Source: Pusillimonas sp. (GTDB lineage: Bacteria; Pseudomonadota; Gammaproteobacteria; Burkholderiales; Burkholderiaceae_B). From it: a DNA stretch of 64,000 nt. How positions within the stretch are numbered: the first letter of the stretch is position 1; the number at the start of each line of letters is the position of its first letter. The notes under the pieces are model-generated. The model was given only the letters and a program-made list of their open reading frames with translations, was not told the origin of the DNA and searched no databases. A program made the position numbers and the translations under genes. The stretch is from the NCBI RefSeq assembly GCF_029263785.1, contig NZ_JAJUFE010000004.1, forward strand, positions 1-64,000, read 5' to 3'. This document shows, one piece after another, positions 42,576 to 51,968 of this stretch.

Positions 42576-43475
42576 ATGCATTTTAAAACCGTCGCGCTTA
42601 TTGGCAGGTACCAGGACAGCGGCCTGGACGGTCCATTGCGCGAACTGTGCGCCACGCTGTCTGCAGCGGGCTGCCAGGTAATGATAGAAGCCGACACTGC
42701 TCAAAACACCGGCATTACCGATCTGCCCATCGCCGATTATCGCCAAATCGGAGAAACCGCCGACTTGGCCGTGGTCATGGGCGGCGACGGCACCATGCTC
42801 GGAGCCGGCCGCCTTCTGGCGCCATATAAGGTTCCACTCATAGGCATCAACCACGGCCGGCTGGGGTTCATCACCGATATACCGTTGCAAGATGCCACCA
42901 GTGCGCTCGCCCGAGTCATCGAAGGCGATTTTGAAATCGAAGACCGCATCCTTCTTGAAGGCCGCGTCGTGCGCGGCGACGAAGTCATGTTTTCGGGCCT
43001 TGCCCTGAACGATGTCGTCATCAATCGTGCGGGTCGCGGCGGCATGATCGAACTGCATATCGAGCTCGATGGCTCATTCATGTATAACCAGCGGGCCGAC
43101 GGCCTGATCGTCTCCACGCCAACGGGCTCCACTGCATATGCCCTGTCGGCGAACGGCCCCATCCTTCACCCGCAGCTCAATGCCATCGTTCTGGTGCCGG
43201 TTGCGCCTCAAACCCTTTCCAATCGCCCTATCGTCATCCCTGACAGCGGCCTGCTCAGCATGACCATCACCGCGCTGGGCCGGGTCGAGTCCGGCGCAAG
43301 CGTGCATTTCGACATGCAAAGCTGGTCCGACTGCCAGCCGGGCGATCGCATCGACGTTCGGCGCGCCAACGACACTCTTCAATTCGTTCACCCCGCGGGG
43401 TACAGTTTTTTCTCCACACTGCGGCGCAAGCTGCACTGGAATCGCATGCCTCTACTGACAGACGACACCGAGTAA
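42576..43475 (+). CDS. nadK: NAD kinase
   Basis: 299 residues. The GGDGT motif in VVMGGDGTMLGAGR and GINHGRLGFITD mark the ATP and NAD site, and LNDVVINRAGRGGMIELHI and the C-terminal Gly-rich segment STPTGSTAYALSANGP are conserved. It phosphorylates NAD to NADP. A TATAAT at 42531-42536 is a plausible -10. It is followed 3 bp later by recN, so the two are an operon. Confidence 0.96.
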   Translation: MHFKTVALIGRYQDSGLDGPLRELCATLSAAGCQVMIEADTAQNTGITDLPIADYRQIGETADLAVVMGGDGTMLGAGRLLAPYKVPLIGINHGRLGFITDIPLQDATSALARVIEGDFEIEDRILLEGRVVRGDEVMFSGLALNDVVINRAGRGGMIELHIELDGSFMYNQRADGLIVSTPTGSTAYALSANGPILHPQLNAIVLVPVAPQTLSNRPIVIPDSGLLSMTITALGRVESGASVHFDMQSWSDCQPGDRIDVRRANDTLQFVHPAGYSFFSTLRRKLHWNRMPLLTDDTE

Positions 43476-43478
43476 ACC

Positions 43479-45122
43479 ATGCTGCGCAGCCTTCACATTC
43501 GTGACTTCGTTATCGTCGACCAGGCCGAGATTCAGTTCGAGTCCGGTTTTACGGTCTTTTCCGGCGAGACAGGGGCTGGCAAATCCATTCTCATCGACGC
43601 CCTTTCGCTTGCCCTGGGAGCCCGCGGCGACGCCGCTTCCATTCGGCAAGGCGCCGAACGGGCCGATATCAGCGCAGTGTTCGACGTACCGCCGGCACTG
43701 CGACAGCCGCTTCTCGATCTCGATTTCGATCCCGATGACGCGCTGGTTTTACGCCGGGTCATCGACAACAGTGGGCGCAGTCGTGCGTATGTCAACGGCA
43801 CGCCGGCAACTCTGGCGCAGTTGCGAACGCTGGGCGAATCCCTGATCGACATTCATGGCCAGCATGCTCATCAAAGCCTGATTCGACCGGCCAGTCAACG
43901 CGACATGCTCGACGCCCAGGGCGGGCATCAGGCCCTGGCTCACGATACGTTACTTGCCTGGCAAGCTTGGCAACAAGCCCAAAAGGCGTTTCAGAAAGCT
44001 CGCGACAACCAAGAGGCCCTGCAAACCGAACGCGAACGTCTCGAATGGCAAATTGGCGAACTCGGCCGACTCAACCCGCGCGAGGGCGAATGGGAATCGC
44101 TTAGCGCCAGCCAGAATCGGCTCGCTCATGCCCAGGCACTGCTCGAAGGTGCCACGCAGGCACTGGCCGCGCTCGATAACGACGAAAGCTCTGCCCAGCT
44201 GTATCTTGGTGCCGCCCTGCATCGGTTACAGCCCTTGCTGCGACACGACCCCAATTTGCAGGGCATATGCGACGCGCTTGAGTCGGCCCGCATTGCTGCC
44301 TCCGAGGCCGTGTCCGACCTCAACAGCTATCTCGACCGGCTCGAACTCGACCCCGACTCTCTGGCGCAGGCCGAGCAGCGCATGTCTGCACTTTTCGAGG
44401 CGGCGCGCCAATTCAAGGTCGAGCCCGAAGCATTGCCCCTGGTGCTCGACGACCTTAACGCACAGCTGGCCCAGTTGGATAGCGCAGGCGACCTGGCCGC
44501 CATGGCGCTGCAGGTTGACAAGGCAAAAGACCAATACCATCAACTGGCCGGGCAGCTCAGCGCCGCGCGAAAGAAAGCAGCCAAGAAACTTGCCAAGCAA
44601 GTCACCGAGGCAATGCAAACCCTTGCCATGCAGGGTGGCCGCTTCGACATCTCGCTGGAATCCACTGCACCCTCGGGGCATGGCAACGAAACGGTCGAGT
44701 TCCTTGTAGCCGGGCATGCAGGAGTTACTCCACGTCCCTTGGCCAAGGTAGCCTCGGGTGGAGAACTGGCCCGCCTGTCGTTGGCGCTGTCGGTAATAGC
44801 CAGCCAGGCCGCACGCGTGCCCACGCTTATTTTTGATGAAGTGGATACCGGGGTCGGTGGAGCAGTAGCCGAAGTGGTGGGGCGCCTGCTGCGCGAATTG
44901 GGTACACGCCATCAGGTACTGTGCGTCACGCATCTGCCACAGGTTGCAGCCTGCGGCGACCACCATTACGAAGTCAGCAAGGCCCTTGATCAGGGCACCA
45001 CGCTGTCCAGCATTCAGCTGCTGGGCACCGAAGCCCGGGTCGACGAAGTAGCACGAATGCTCGGCGGTCTCAAGATTACCGACACGACCCGCAAGCACGC
45101 CCGCGAAATGCTCTCTCAATAA
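43479..45122 (+). CDS. recN: DNA repair protein RecN
   Basis: 547 residues of an SMC-like ATPase. The Walker A motif is GETGAGKS near 30, two coiled-coil stretches occupy about 150-370 (many Glu, Gln and Ala), and the signature ASGGELARLSLAL and Walker B PTLIFDEVDTGVGG follow near 430-460. It holds broken DNA together during double-strand-break repair. It is the second gene after nadK and ends in a compound hairpin. Confidence 0.97.
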   Translation: MLRSLHIRDFVIVDQAEIQFESGFTVFSGETGAGKSILIDALSLALGARGDAASIRQGAERADISAVFDVPPALRQPLLDLDFDPDDALVLRRVIDNSGRSRAYVNGTPATLAQLRTLGESLIDIHGQHAHQSLIRPASQRDMLDAQGGHQALAHDTLLAWQAWQQAQKAFQKARDNQEALQTERERLEWQIGELGRLNPREGEWESLSASQNRLAHAQALLEGATQALAALDNDESSAQLYLGAALHRLQPLLRHDPNLQGICDALESARIAASEAVSDLNSYLDRLELDPDSLAQAEQRMSALFEAARQFKVEPEALPLVLDDLNAQLAQLDSAGDLAAMALQVDKAKDQYHQLAGQLSAARKKAAKKLAKQVTEAMQTLAMQGGRFDISLESTAPSGHGNETVEFLVAGHAGVTPRPLAKVASGGELARLSLALSVIASQAARVPTLIFDEVDTGVGGAVAEVVGRLLRELGTRHQVLCVTHLPQVAACGDHHYEVSKALDQGTTLSSIQLLGTEARVDEVARMLGGLKITDTTRKHAREMLSQ

Positions 45123-45171
45123 AATCGCGCCCCAAAAGCAGTCTGGCGACACTGCTTCTGGTGCGCGATTT
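45122..45171 (+). terminator. Compound hairpin after recN
   Basis: Outer 9-bp arms AAATCGCGC/GCGCGATTT enclose an inner AAGCAGT/ACTGCTT stem. There is little T run, so it may act mainly as a 3' mRNA protector. A second long hairpin on the fur side (about 45193-45227) faces it. Confidence 0.55.
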
Positions 45172-45240
45172 CGTCACAGCCATCTGTAGCATGCACTTGG
45201 CAGTTGCCTGAATCAGGCTGCCCAAGTGCCAGGCAAGCGC

Positions 45241-45669
45241 CTACGCGACCTTGCCTTTGGTGGTGCAATCAGGACAAATGCCATAAAGCAGCATCGTATG
45301 GCTTTCAAGGGCAAAGCCGTGGTCCTTGGCGATCTTGTGCTGGCGTTTTTCGATATCGGTATCAGAAAACTCAACAACCTTGCCGCAATTCGTACAGATC
45401 AGGTGATCGTGATGATCGCCGTCGTTAAGTTCGAACACAGCCTTGCCGCCGTCAAACTGACTGCGAACCAGGATGCCGGCCTGTTCAAACTGCGTGAGAA
45501 CGCGATACACGGTCGCCAGACCGATGTCCACGTCTTCGTTGATCAAGGCTCGATACACATCTTCAGCGCTAAGATGGCGCTCGTCGGCCTTGCGAAAAAT
45601 ATCGAGAATCTTGAGACGCGGGAAGGTCGCTTTCAAGCCCATATTCTTCAATTCATTCTGGTCGTTCAT
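45241..45669 (-). CDS. fur: Ferric uptake regulator Fur
   Basis: 142 residues. The winged helix (1-82) contains [20 protein letters not shown], and the metal sites include [18 protein letters not shown] and a C-terminal C-P-D-C. Fur with Fe2+ represses iron uptake genes; in this window the FecCD-type importer is a possible target, though I did not find a convincing Fur box there. It is divergent from bamE, a conserved neighbourhood in betaproteobacteria. Confidence 0.97.
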   Translation of the reverse strand: MNDQNELKNMGLKATFPRLKILDIFRKADERHLSAEDVYRALINEDVDIGLATVYRVLTQFEQAGILVRSQFDGGKAVFELNDGDHHDHLICTNCGKVVEFSDTDIEKRQHKIAKDHGFALESHTMLLYGICPDCTTKGKVA

Positions 45670-45800
45670 AGATAAAATAGCTCTGGCAGAAAATCAATAT
45701 TGACCAGGCGGGAAGCCTGGCTCGGACAGATGCTGTGACGCGTTTCTTGTTATGCCTTTATGATAACGGTTTTACTCGAGTTCAATAACAGGGGCACTTC

Positions 45801-46400
45801 GTGCTGATGACTGCAAAACCATTGGCTTTAATTCTGCGCAACAGCATAGCTGTATGCGCGTTGGCGGCAGCGTTGTCTGCGTGCGGAAGCACGAAATGGG
45901 GGTTCCCGTATCGCGCAGACGTGCAGCAGGGTAACTGGGTAACGGCCGAACAAGTGGCCAGACTCGAGCGCGGCATGTCGCGCGAGCAGGTACGCTATGT
46001 ACTGGGTACGCCTACACTGCAAGATATCTTCCATGCCGACCGCTGGGACTATCCCTACTATAACAAACCGGGTTATGGCCAAGCCGAGGCACGTCACTTC
46101 ACGGTCTGGTTCGAGAATGACATTCTGGTTCGCTGGGATGGCGATGAACAGCCCGATTACCAGCCCTTCCAGGTTCCGGCCCAGACCAGCGGCTCCACGG
46201 CAGCAGATAACGAGACGTCCGCACCCACAGAAACCCGTCCAGCATCTGCGCCCGACGATGAAAACCGCCTGACATCGCCCGAAGAGGCCGAGAATGCAGC
46301 GGCAATTCGCGAGTCGCGCGCAGTCCCCGCGGGCCTGGATACCCCTTCGGTTCTTCAGAGCAACTTGCCTACCGAACCGGGCTCCCAACCGTTACGCTAA
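45801..46400 (+). CDS. bamE: Outer-membrane assembly lipoprotein BamE (SmpA/OmlA)
   Basis: 199 residues from a GTG at 45801, placed 6 nt after AGGGG; an ATG two codons later is nearly as good. The signal peptide ends in the lipobox L-S-A-C, so the protein is acylated and sorted to the outer membrane. The BamE fold segment is [17 protein letters not shown]...WDYPYY. The tail after about 120 is Pro/Thr/Ala rich and longer than in E. coli. It belongs to the BAM complex that folds beta-barrel proteins. Confidence 0.93.
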   Translation: MLMTAKPLALILRNSIAVCALAAALSACGSTKWGFPYRADVQQGNWVTAEQVARLERGMSREQVRYVLGTPTLQDIFHADRWDYPYYNKPGYGQAEARHFTVWFENDILVRWDGDEQPDYQPFQVPAQTSGSTAADNETSAPTETRPASAPDDENRLTSPEEAENAAAIRESRAVPAGLDTPSVLQSNLPTEPGSQPLR

Positions 46401-46411
46401 GGATTTACACC

Positions 46412-47203
46412 ATGCGCATAGCAATTGCAGGTGCCGATGGCCGCATGGGCCGCATGCTGATTGAAGCCGTTCTGGCTTCCGACGACCTGAACCTCACCGT
46501 CGCACTCGATCGCGCCGGATCACCCTGCCTTGGCCAGGACGCCGGGGCGTTTCTCGGTCGGGAAACTGGCGTTCTGATCACCGACAACCTCGAAACGCTC
46601 AAGGATGCCGACTGCCTTATCGACTTCACCCGTCCCGAAGGAACCCTCAATCACCTTCAGGTGTGCGCGGGCCTGGGCGTCAAATGCGTTATCGGAACCA
46701 CGGGCTTCGACGAAGCGGGCAAACAGGCAATTCAGGCCGCAGCCCAAAAAATTGCCATTGTCTTCGCCCCCAACATGAGTGTCGGCGTCAACGCCACCCT
46801 CAAGCTGCTGGATATGGCCGCAAAATTGCTCAACAGCGGCTACGATGTAGAAGTTTTTGAGGCGCATCACCGCCACAAGGTTGACGCCCCATCGGGCACC
46901 GCGCTGGCAATGGGCGAGACCGTCGCCAATGCCTGGGGCCGCAAGCTGGACGACATCGCCGATTGGGCACGCCATGGCCACACGGGTGCTCGCGAAAGCG
47001 GGCGTATCGGTTTTTCAGTCGTACGGGGTGGCGACATCGTGGGCGACCACACCGTATATTTCTGCGGTGAAGGCGAGCGCATCGAGATCACACACCGCTC
47101 AGGCAGCCGCGCCACTTACGCGCAAGGCAGCTTGCGCGCCGCCCGCTACCTCGCCCGCAAGGAGTTCGGCCTGTTCGACATGCAGGACGTCCTGTCCGCA
47201 TAA
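46412..47203 (+). CDS. dapB: 4-hydroxy-tetrahydrodipicolinate reductase
   Basis: 263 residues. The cofactor motif is GADGRMGRM (7-15), GTTGF sits near 98, and the catalytic block is [20 protein letters not shown]. It catalyses the second dedicated step of diaminopimelate and lysine synthesis with NAD(P)H. It follows bamE by 11 bp, so the two are co-transcribed. Confidence 0.97.
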   Translation: MRIAIAGADGRMGRMLIEAVLASDDLNLTVALDRAGSPCLGQDAGAFLGRETGVLITDNLETLKDADCLIDFTRPEGTLNHLQVCAGLGVKCVIGTTGFDEAGKQAIQAAAQKIAIVFAPNMSVGVNATLKLLDMAAKLLNSGYDVEVFEAHHRHKVDAPSGTALAMGETVANAWGRKLDDIADWARHGHTGARESGRIGFSVVRGGDIVGDHTVYFCGEGERIEITHRSGSRATYAQGSLRAARYLARKEFGLFDMQDVLSA

Positions 47204-47246
47204 AAAGCGACGCTTATCGGGCCCACGCCCCGACTGGCAAAAGCGG

Positions 47247-48263
47247 CTACCTGACGTCAACCGGCTCTTGCTCGAGTTTGACCCCGAACTGTTCAAACAC
47301 GTCAGTGGTGATCGCCATGGCCAAACGATGAATATCGTCGGCTGTGGCGCCACCGTGGTTGACCAGGACAAGGGCCTGACGATCGTGCACCCCGGCAGGC
47401 CCCAGTCGGCGCCCTTTCCATCCAGCCCGATCAATCAGCCATCCTGCTGCCAGCTTATATGTGCCATCAGACTGCGGGTATGCAACCAGATCGGGCTCAT
47501 TATCGGCGATGCGCCTGTAACTGGCAGCGTCAACAACAGGATTCTTGAAGAAACTGCCGGCGTTGCCCAGTACCTCCGGGTCGGGCAGCTTGCTTCGCCG
47601 AACTGCACACACTGCATCGAAAACCTGTTGTGCGGACGGCTTTGCACCGGTGTCAGGCAAGGCCTGTCTGAGTGCCGGGTAGTTCAGTACCGGACGCCAT
47701 TTTCGCGACAGCCTCAGCCTGAGGGCCAGAATGAGCCAGCTTCCCGGTTCTGATCGTTTGAACAGGCTGTCCCGATACGCAAACTCGCAATCGCCCGGTC
47801 CCAGTTCCACCTTGCGGCCCGTACGAAAGTTCCAGGCCACCAGGCTGTGAAAGCACTGGTCCAGCTCTACGCCATACGCGCCGATATTCTGGACCGGAGC
47901 TGCACCCACCGTACCCGGAATCAAGGCCAGGTTTTCGATGCCGTGCCACGCCTGCCCAACACAGTGCGAAACGAAACCGTGCCAGTTTTCCCCGGCCTGC
48001 ACCTCGACAACAATCTCGTCGGCATTGTCGTCCACCATCTGAAGACCGCGCGTCTCCACCTTGATGACCAGGCCGGAGACACGGGCACCAAGAACGACGT
48101 TACTGCCCCCGCCCAACACAAAGACATTCTTGTAACTTTGAGCCAGAGCAGACAATTCATCAATCTGCGCCGGATCGATGAAACGGACGAGCGCCTCTGC
48201 ACGACTTGGCAGGCCCAAGGTATTGAAGGCGGATAGATCCTCGTTGGGAACGGAAGTCAGCAC
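47247..48263 (-). CDS. murB: UDP-N-acetylenolpyruvoylglucosamine reductase
   Basis: A type I MurB flavoprotein. GGGSNVVL binds [18 protein letters not shown] and GSFFKNP hold the active-site serine region, and the C-terminal glutamate lies in [10 protein letters not shown]. It reduces UDP-GlcNAc-enolpyruvate to UDP-MurNAc with NADPH for peptidoglycan. The start is uncertain: the GTG at 48263 gives 338 residues and fits the family N-terminus ([12 protein letters not shown]). A GTG at 48278 and an ATG at 48317 are alternatives, none with a strong ribosome site. Confidence 0.92.
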   Translation of the reverse strand: MLTSVPNEDLSAFNTLGLPSRAEALVRFIDPAQIDELSALAQSYKNVFVLGGGSNVVLGARVSGLVIKVETRGLQMVDDNADEIVVEVQAGENWHGFVSHCVGQAWHGIENLALIPGTVGAAPVQNIGAYGVELDQCFHSLVAWNFRTGRKVELGPGDCEFAYRDSLFKRSEPGSWLILALRLRLSRKWRPVLNYPALRQALPDTGAKPSAQQVFDAVCAVRRSKLPDPEVLGNAGSFFKNPVVDAASYRRIADNEPDLVAYPQSDGTYKLAAGWLIDRAGWKGRRLGPAGVHDRQALVLVNHGGATADDIHRLAMAITTDVFEQFGVKLEQEPVDVR

Positions 48264-48440
48264 GGTGGAATTCAACACGGGTAAAAAGAACGATGATAAT
48301 CGACGGCACGGTCGCATGTTTGGCACAGTGGCGCTTATTGCAGCGCTTGAACTGCCCCTGTGCGCGATTTGGTAAAGAAAAAACGCCATATGAGCAAGTG
48401 ACCCGCCGTGCTGCTTTAAACCAAAAAAAAGTTGGACGGA

Positions 48441-48470
48441 TTGCTAAAACGACAAAATTTATGCTATAGT
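48441..48470 (+). promoter_or_regulatory. Strong sigma-70-like promoter upstream of a non-coding stretch
   Basis: TTGCTA and TATAGT are 18 bp apart, with TGC before the -10 (extended -10). It predicts transcription from about 48477 through the repeat-rich region toward tRNA-Gly. Confidence 0.6.
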
Positions 48471-48496
48471 TTTGTTCTTTGGTGCTAGCCACTAAA

Positions 48497-48536
48497 AGCT
48501 GCAGGCAAAGGGCCTTAGCTGTAGGCAAAAGGCCTT
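48497..48536. repeat. Tandem duplication of a 20-bp unit
   Basis: AGCTGCAGGCAAAGGGCCTT is followed at once by AGCTGTAGGCAAAAGGCCTT (2 mismatches). CAGGCAAA in the first unit also pairs with TTTGCCTG at 48547-48554. Beyond it, 48580-48720 is a low-complexity run of GCAAATTGC-like words with no gene. Confidence 0.8.
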
Positions 48537-48730
48537 TAAGCAGTTTGCCTGGGTAGTATGGTTAGTCGTAAAGACTGGCAACTGACCAAGTGCAAATTGC
48601 GAAAGCCAATTGCAAAGGGCTGCTGATTGCAAAAGCTGCGAAAACGCGAATTGCAACAGCGCAAATTGCAGCAGCGAATTTATTGCAGCCAAATGGCAGC
48701 AACAAATTTGCAGCAGTAAAAAAAGTAGGA

Positions 48731-48736
48731 TATAAT
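48731..48736 (+). promoter_or_regulatory. -10 element for tRNA-Gly
   Basis: A consensus TATAAT 17 bp before the tRNA 5' end. Confidence 0.5.
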
Positions 48737-48752
48737 TTCTTGCTTTCCAAAC

Positions 48753-48828
48753 GCGGGAATAGCTCAGTTGGTAGAGCGCAACCTTGCCAAGGTTGAGGTC
48801 GCCGGTTCGAGACCGGTTTCCCGCTCCA
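48753..48828 (+). tRNA. tRNA-Gly (anticodon GCC), CCA encoded
   Basis: 76 nt with acceptor GCGGGAA/TTCCCGC, D arm AGCTCAGTTGGTAGAGC, anticodon arm CAACC-TTGCCAA-GGTTG exposing GCC, T arm CCGGTTCGAGACCGG and encoded CCA. A 9-bp inverted repeat (AAATGCAGC/GCTGCATTT, 48837-48865) follows it. Confidence 0.97.
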
Positions 48829-48870
48829 GCATTTTAAAATGCAGCACGTCAAACAGGCTGCATTTACTAA

Positions 48871-48896
48871 AAAGGGTCCTTACGGACCCTTTTTTA
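48871..48896 (+). terminator. Intrinsic terminator after tRNA-Gly
   Basis: The AAAGGGTCC/GGACCCTTT stem with TTAC loop (48871-48892) runs into a T-rich tail. Confidence 0.88.
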
Positions 48897-48958
48897 TTGC
48901 CTGGATCTTATTGCCCGAATCTTATTGCCTGAAACCGTTAGTGACACCGTTAGTGACT
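48894..48958. repeat. Short tandem repeats after tRNA-Gly: 14 bp x3 and 12 bp x2
   Basis: TTATTGCCTGGATC-like units occupy 48894-48907, 48908-48921 and 48922-48935 with a few changes. CCGTTAGTGACA/T occupies 48935-48946 and 48947-48958. There is no gene here. Confidence 0.8.
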
Positions 48959-49069
48959 GAATCCGAGACAGCGCAGCGGCGGCGCCCAATCGGCGTTTAC
49001 CCCATGGCCACCATCAATAATTCATGATTCAGGCCGGCGTCTATAACGCACGCCATGATCGCGCAATTG

Positions 49070-49528
49070 TCATCCCGCCGCCTCTTGTACTGCTTGCGCA
49101 TACCCGGATTTCACCTTCTGGGTATTCAGGATTTCGTTGAATTCGAGAACATTCAAGTCGGGATCACGGATGAAGCAGACGTTTCTGCGTCCATGACCAA
49201 GCTGTGCGGGACCTTCCTTGATTTCAATGTTTTCACGATCAAGCCAGGCTACAAGCTCATCCATGCTGTCGATAATAAAGGCCGCGTGCGTGTAGCCGGG
49301 GCGCTTGATTGGCGCATCCAGCAGCACGTTGCCTTCAGTGGCCGCTTCGCCGTTGAAGATCAGGTGTATCCTCAGGCCAGTCGGGTGTATCAGTCCGCAG
49401 GCCTTGTCCTTTGGCGAGAACTCATCCGGGTCGCGAACAAAACCCAGTTTGGAATAAAAAGCCTCAGACCTGGCCAGGTCGGTGACGCGAATGCCGACAT
49501 GATCAAGGTAAAGAGTGTCAAAACGCAT
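49070..49528 (-). CDS. VOC (glyoxalase/dioxygenase fold) family protein
   Basis: 152 residues with the paired beta-alpha-beta-beta-beta modules of the VOC superfamily: LDHVGIRVTDLARSEAFYSK at the start and FIRDPDLNVLEFNEIL near the end. Metal ligands are probably H10, a mid-protein H or E, H80 (GYTHAAF) and E128 (LEFNE). The superfamily includes glyoxalase I, extradiol dioxygenases and fosfomycin resistance proteins; the substrate here cannot be assigned. It lies 50 bp downstream of a GST gene on the same strand, hinting at a shared detoxification role. Confidence 0.87.
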   Translation of the reverse strand: MRFDTLYLDHVGIRVTDLARSEAFYSKLGFVRDPDEFSPKDKACGLIHPTGLRIHLIFNGEAATEGNVLLDAPIKRPGYTHAAFIIDSMDELVAWLDRENIEIKEGPAQLGHGRRNVCFIRDPDLNVLEFNEILNTQKVKSGYAQAVQEAAG

Positions 49529-49578
49529 AAAAACTCCAGATCAAATTTACGAAAGAAATGCGCCCAAATCACACGGAC

Positions 49579-50193
49579 TCAGGCCGTAATACCGGCTCCC
49601 GCTGACTGAAAAGGAACGAAACGGGGCAGTTGCTCGACGTACCCCAGCCACGCACGTACATTGGGATAGGCGGAGAGGTCGATATTGCCTTCGGGTGCAC
49701 GCGCGACATAGCTGTACAAAGCCAGATCAGCGAGCGTGGGCTGCTGGGTGCCCGCAATCCATGCCCTGTTTGCCAGGGTTTCCTCCATCACCAGCAGGGT
49801 CGCGTGCGAGCGACCGATCACTTCTTCGGTGTTGAAAGGCGCGCCGAACAACGCCACCAGACGTGCAGCGCACGGGCCGAACGCTATCTTTCCAGCGGCT
49901 ACTGAGAACCACCGCTGTATTTCGGCTTCTACGACGGGGTCATCCGGCAACCAATGGGACGGACCGATCTTTCGTGCCAAATAGACCATAATGGCAAGCG
50001 AGTCTGAAATAATGGTGCCGTTATCGTCCAGCACAGGGACCTCACCAAAGGCATTGAGCGCAAGGTACTCAGGTTGGCGTTGGGCGCCGGCTGCCAGATC
50101 AACATTCACGGTCTCGTGTTCGATTCCTGCCAGCGATAAAAAAAGTTTGGCTCGGTGAGCGTGGCCAGACAACGGAAAGTAATAAAGCTTCAT
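49579..50193 (-). CDS. Glutathione S-transferase family protein
   Basis: 204 residues from the ATG at 50193, which has AGGAGG upstream. The thioredoxin-like N-domain begins [19 protein letters not shown], with the glutathione-binding [20 protein letters not shown]. The helical C-domain contains the N-capping motif region [12 protein letters not shown]. It conjugates or reduces electrophiles with glutathione; the actual substrate is unknown. It is divergent from a LysR regulator that probably controls it. Confidence 0.92.
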   Translation of the reverse strand: MKLYYFPLSGHAHRAKLFLSLAGIEHETVNVDLAAGAQRQPEYLALNAFGEVPVLDDNGTIISDSLAIMVYLARKIGPSHWLPDDPVVEAEIQRWFSVAAGKIAFGPCAARLVALFGAPFNTEEVIGRSHATLLVMEETLANRAWIAGTQQPTLADLALYSYVARAPEGNIDLSAYPNVRAWLGYVEQLPRFVPFQSAGAGITA

Positions 50194-50314
50194 GACGGGT
50201 GTCCTCCTGTTCGACGGGTTCATTATGTGCCTTGTCTACCCTTGAGAGAATCCGTTCAAATGGCATTTCATTGTTGCGTCTTTAGTCGATAATCACCGGA
50301 GCGCAAGGCAAAAG

Positions 50315-51202
50315 ATGGACAGGCTACGCATGCTGAGGACCTTTATTACGGTGGCGGAACACTCCGGTTTCGCCGAGGCCGGACGGCGACTGAACCTGTC
50401 ACCGACCACCGTCTCCCGGGCGATTTCGGCACTTGAGGGCGAGTTGGGAGTACAGCTGTTACTACGCACGACACGTAGTGTTCGCCTTACCGATGAAGGC
50501 GCGGAATTTCTCGCTCGATGCAAGTCGGGCATTGCCGATATTGATCTGGCTTTCGACACCGTACGCATCGGGCAATCGACCCCGCGCGGTACGCTGACCA
50601 TCACCGCACCGGTAATGTTTGGCCGCCAACATGTTTTACCGGTCGTTGTAGAACTTCTGCAGCTATACCCCAGTCTTCAGATCAAGCTGCTTCTGTTGGA
50701 TCGAGTCGTGAATCTTGTGGATGAAGGCGTGGATATGGCGGTACGCATCGCCAACCTTCCTGACAGTTCCCTGCATATGTTGCGACTGGGCGAAGTGCGC
50801 AGGGTATTCAGCGCGAGCCCCGACTACATCGCAAGAAAAGGCAAGCCCAGCTCTATGGACGACCTCCACCACCACGACCTCATCTGGCTGGAAGATGAAA
50901 GCGGACCGAACAGCGGATGGGGGCTCGAGGCGCAGCGACGTTATGGTCACGGCGTAAGGATATCAGTCAACAATATGGATGCAGCAGTGTCCGCGGCGGT
51001 TGCAGGGCTGGGTGTGGTCAGAACGCTTTCATACCAGGTCGCCAGGGAAATCGCTTCCGGGAAATTAGAGCGCGTAGTGGTCGGGGACGTGGCACCGGCC
51101 CTGCCTATTTCGCTGCTGTTTCATAGTGGGCGAAAAAATCATCCGAATGTTCGCGCATTCATTGAAGTGGCAAAGCGGCAGTTGCGCGGCACGTCCCTGT
51201 AA
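50315..51202 (+). CDS. LysR family transcriptional regulator
   Basis: 295 residues. The N-terminal winged helix (1-60) has FAEAGRRLNLSPTTVSRAIS, and the periplasmic-binding-protein-like effector domain starts near 90 (PRGTLTITAPVMFGRQHVLP). It is of the CrgA/DsdC-like subgroup, which often regulates a divergent detoxification gene. The 121-bp gap to the GST gene should contain its T-N11-A binding site; none stands out. Confidence 0.92.
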   Translation: MDRLRMLRTFITVAEHSGFAEAGRRLNLSPTTVSRAISALEGELGVQLLLRTTRSVRLTDEGAEFLARCKSGIADIDLAFDTVRIGQSTPRGTLTITAPVMFGRQHVLPVVVELLQLYPSLQIKLLLLDRVVNLVDEGVDMAVRIANLPDSSLHMLRLGEVRRVFSASPDYIARKGKPSSMDDLHHHDLIWLEDESGPNSGWGLEAQRRYGHGVRISVNNMDAAVSAAVAGLGVVRTLSYQVAREIASGKLERVVVGDVAPALPISLLFHSGRKNHPNVRAFIEVAKRQLRGTSL

Positions 51203-51333
51203 GGGCTGTGGTCATCAAATAGTCGCAAGTTGCTTGCTTTGACATTGCGAAAGCAGCCGAACCGGCATCTTGTATGATGGGCGGCGTTGCCGCGCCAGAC
51301 GGCAGAGTGCTTTGGATACCGCCCTGAATCATT

Positions 51334-51963
51334 ATGGACACAACAGCAGTTATATTGACAGCCTTCATTGCCTGGCTGATTTTGCGGACACATTACCAGC
51401 GTAGCCGCATTGCCCTGCTTGGGCGCCATCTTTCGACACTGCAACTAGAGCGTCATATGGAAACGCTGACGCAAGGTTACATGCGCGCGATCCATGAAGA
51501 CACCGAGGCTCGCCAGCTTCAGGTCCTGGAAACTTTCGCCCCGACGGAACAGGCCCTTGCTGCACAGGGAAGAGCCCTTGCCGACTCCATGCAAAAGGAG
51601 AGCGCGCAAGCGACAGCCATGGGCAGGCTGCCATTCACAGTGCCTTACATCGAGCGACTCGCTCCTTCGATGACGCGGGACTTTCGAAAGCTGTTGCAGA
51701 TCCATGCAGCGGGCCTGCGCCGCGTCGTGGACAACGAGGCCGGCCTCGACCCGAAATCCCGGGCCTATCAGTTGTCCGCCGAGCTGTACCTGCTGCAGCA
51801 CAGCTGCCACTGGTTTTGCAAGTCACGCGGGGTGGCAGATGCGCGACTGATGCTGCGTCATAAAGTGGATTACCAAAAGGTGCTTGAATCCGTGTCGGAT
51901 GAAACTCGTGCGGCATATCAGCGGTGGCTGCAGGGCGAACAGGCAGCCGGCGCGACCGGCTAA
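51334..51963 (+). CDS. Unknown protein with one N-terminal membrane helix
   Basis: 209 residues that I do not recognise. A hydrophobic helix (about 4-18) is followed by basic residues (RTHYQRSRIALLGRH), indicating a cytoplasmic domain anchored at its N-terminus. The rest is predicted helical and rich in Ala, Gln and Leu, with several Tyr and two Cys. It is convergent with the degenerate ABC ATPase gene, 5 bp apart. Conserved mostly helical fold and good codon use suggest a real gene; function unknown. Confidence 0.72.
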   Translation: MDTTAVILTAFIAWLILRTHYQRSRIALLGRHLSTLQLERHMETLTQGYMRAIHEDTEARQLQVLETFAPTEQALAAQGRALADSMQKESAQATAMGRLPFTVPYIERLAPSMTRDFRKLLQIHAAGLRRVVDNEAGLDPKSRAYQLSAELYLLQHSCHWFCKSRGVADARLMLRHKVDYQKVLESVSDETRAAYQRWLQGEQAAGATG

Positions 51964-51968
51964 AGGGC

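Noticed and set aside
48590-48796. Frame ending in NSSVGRAQPCQG
   Set aside because: This is the translated 5' part of tRNA-Gly, a well-known false protein.
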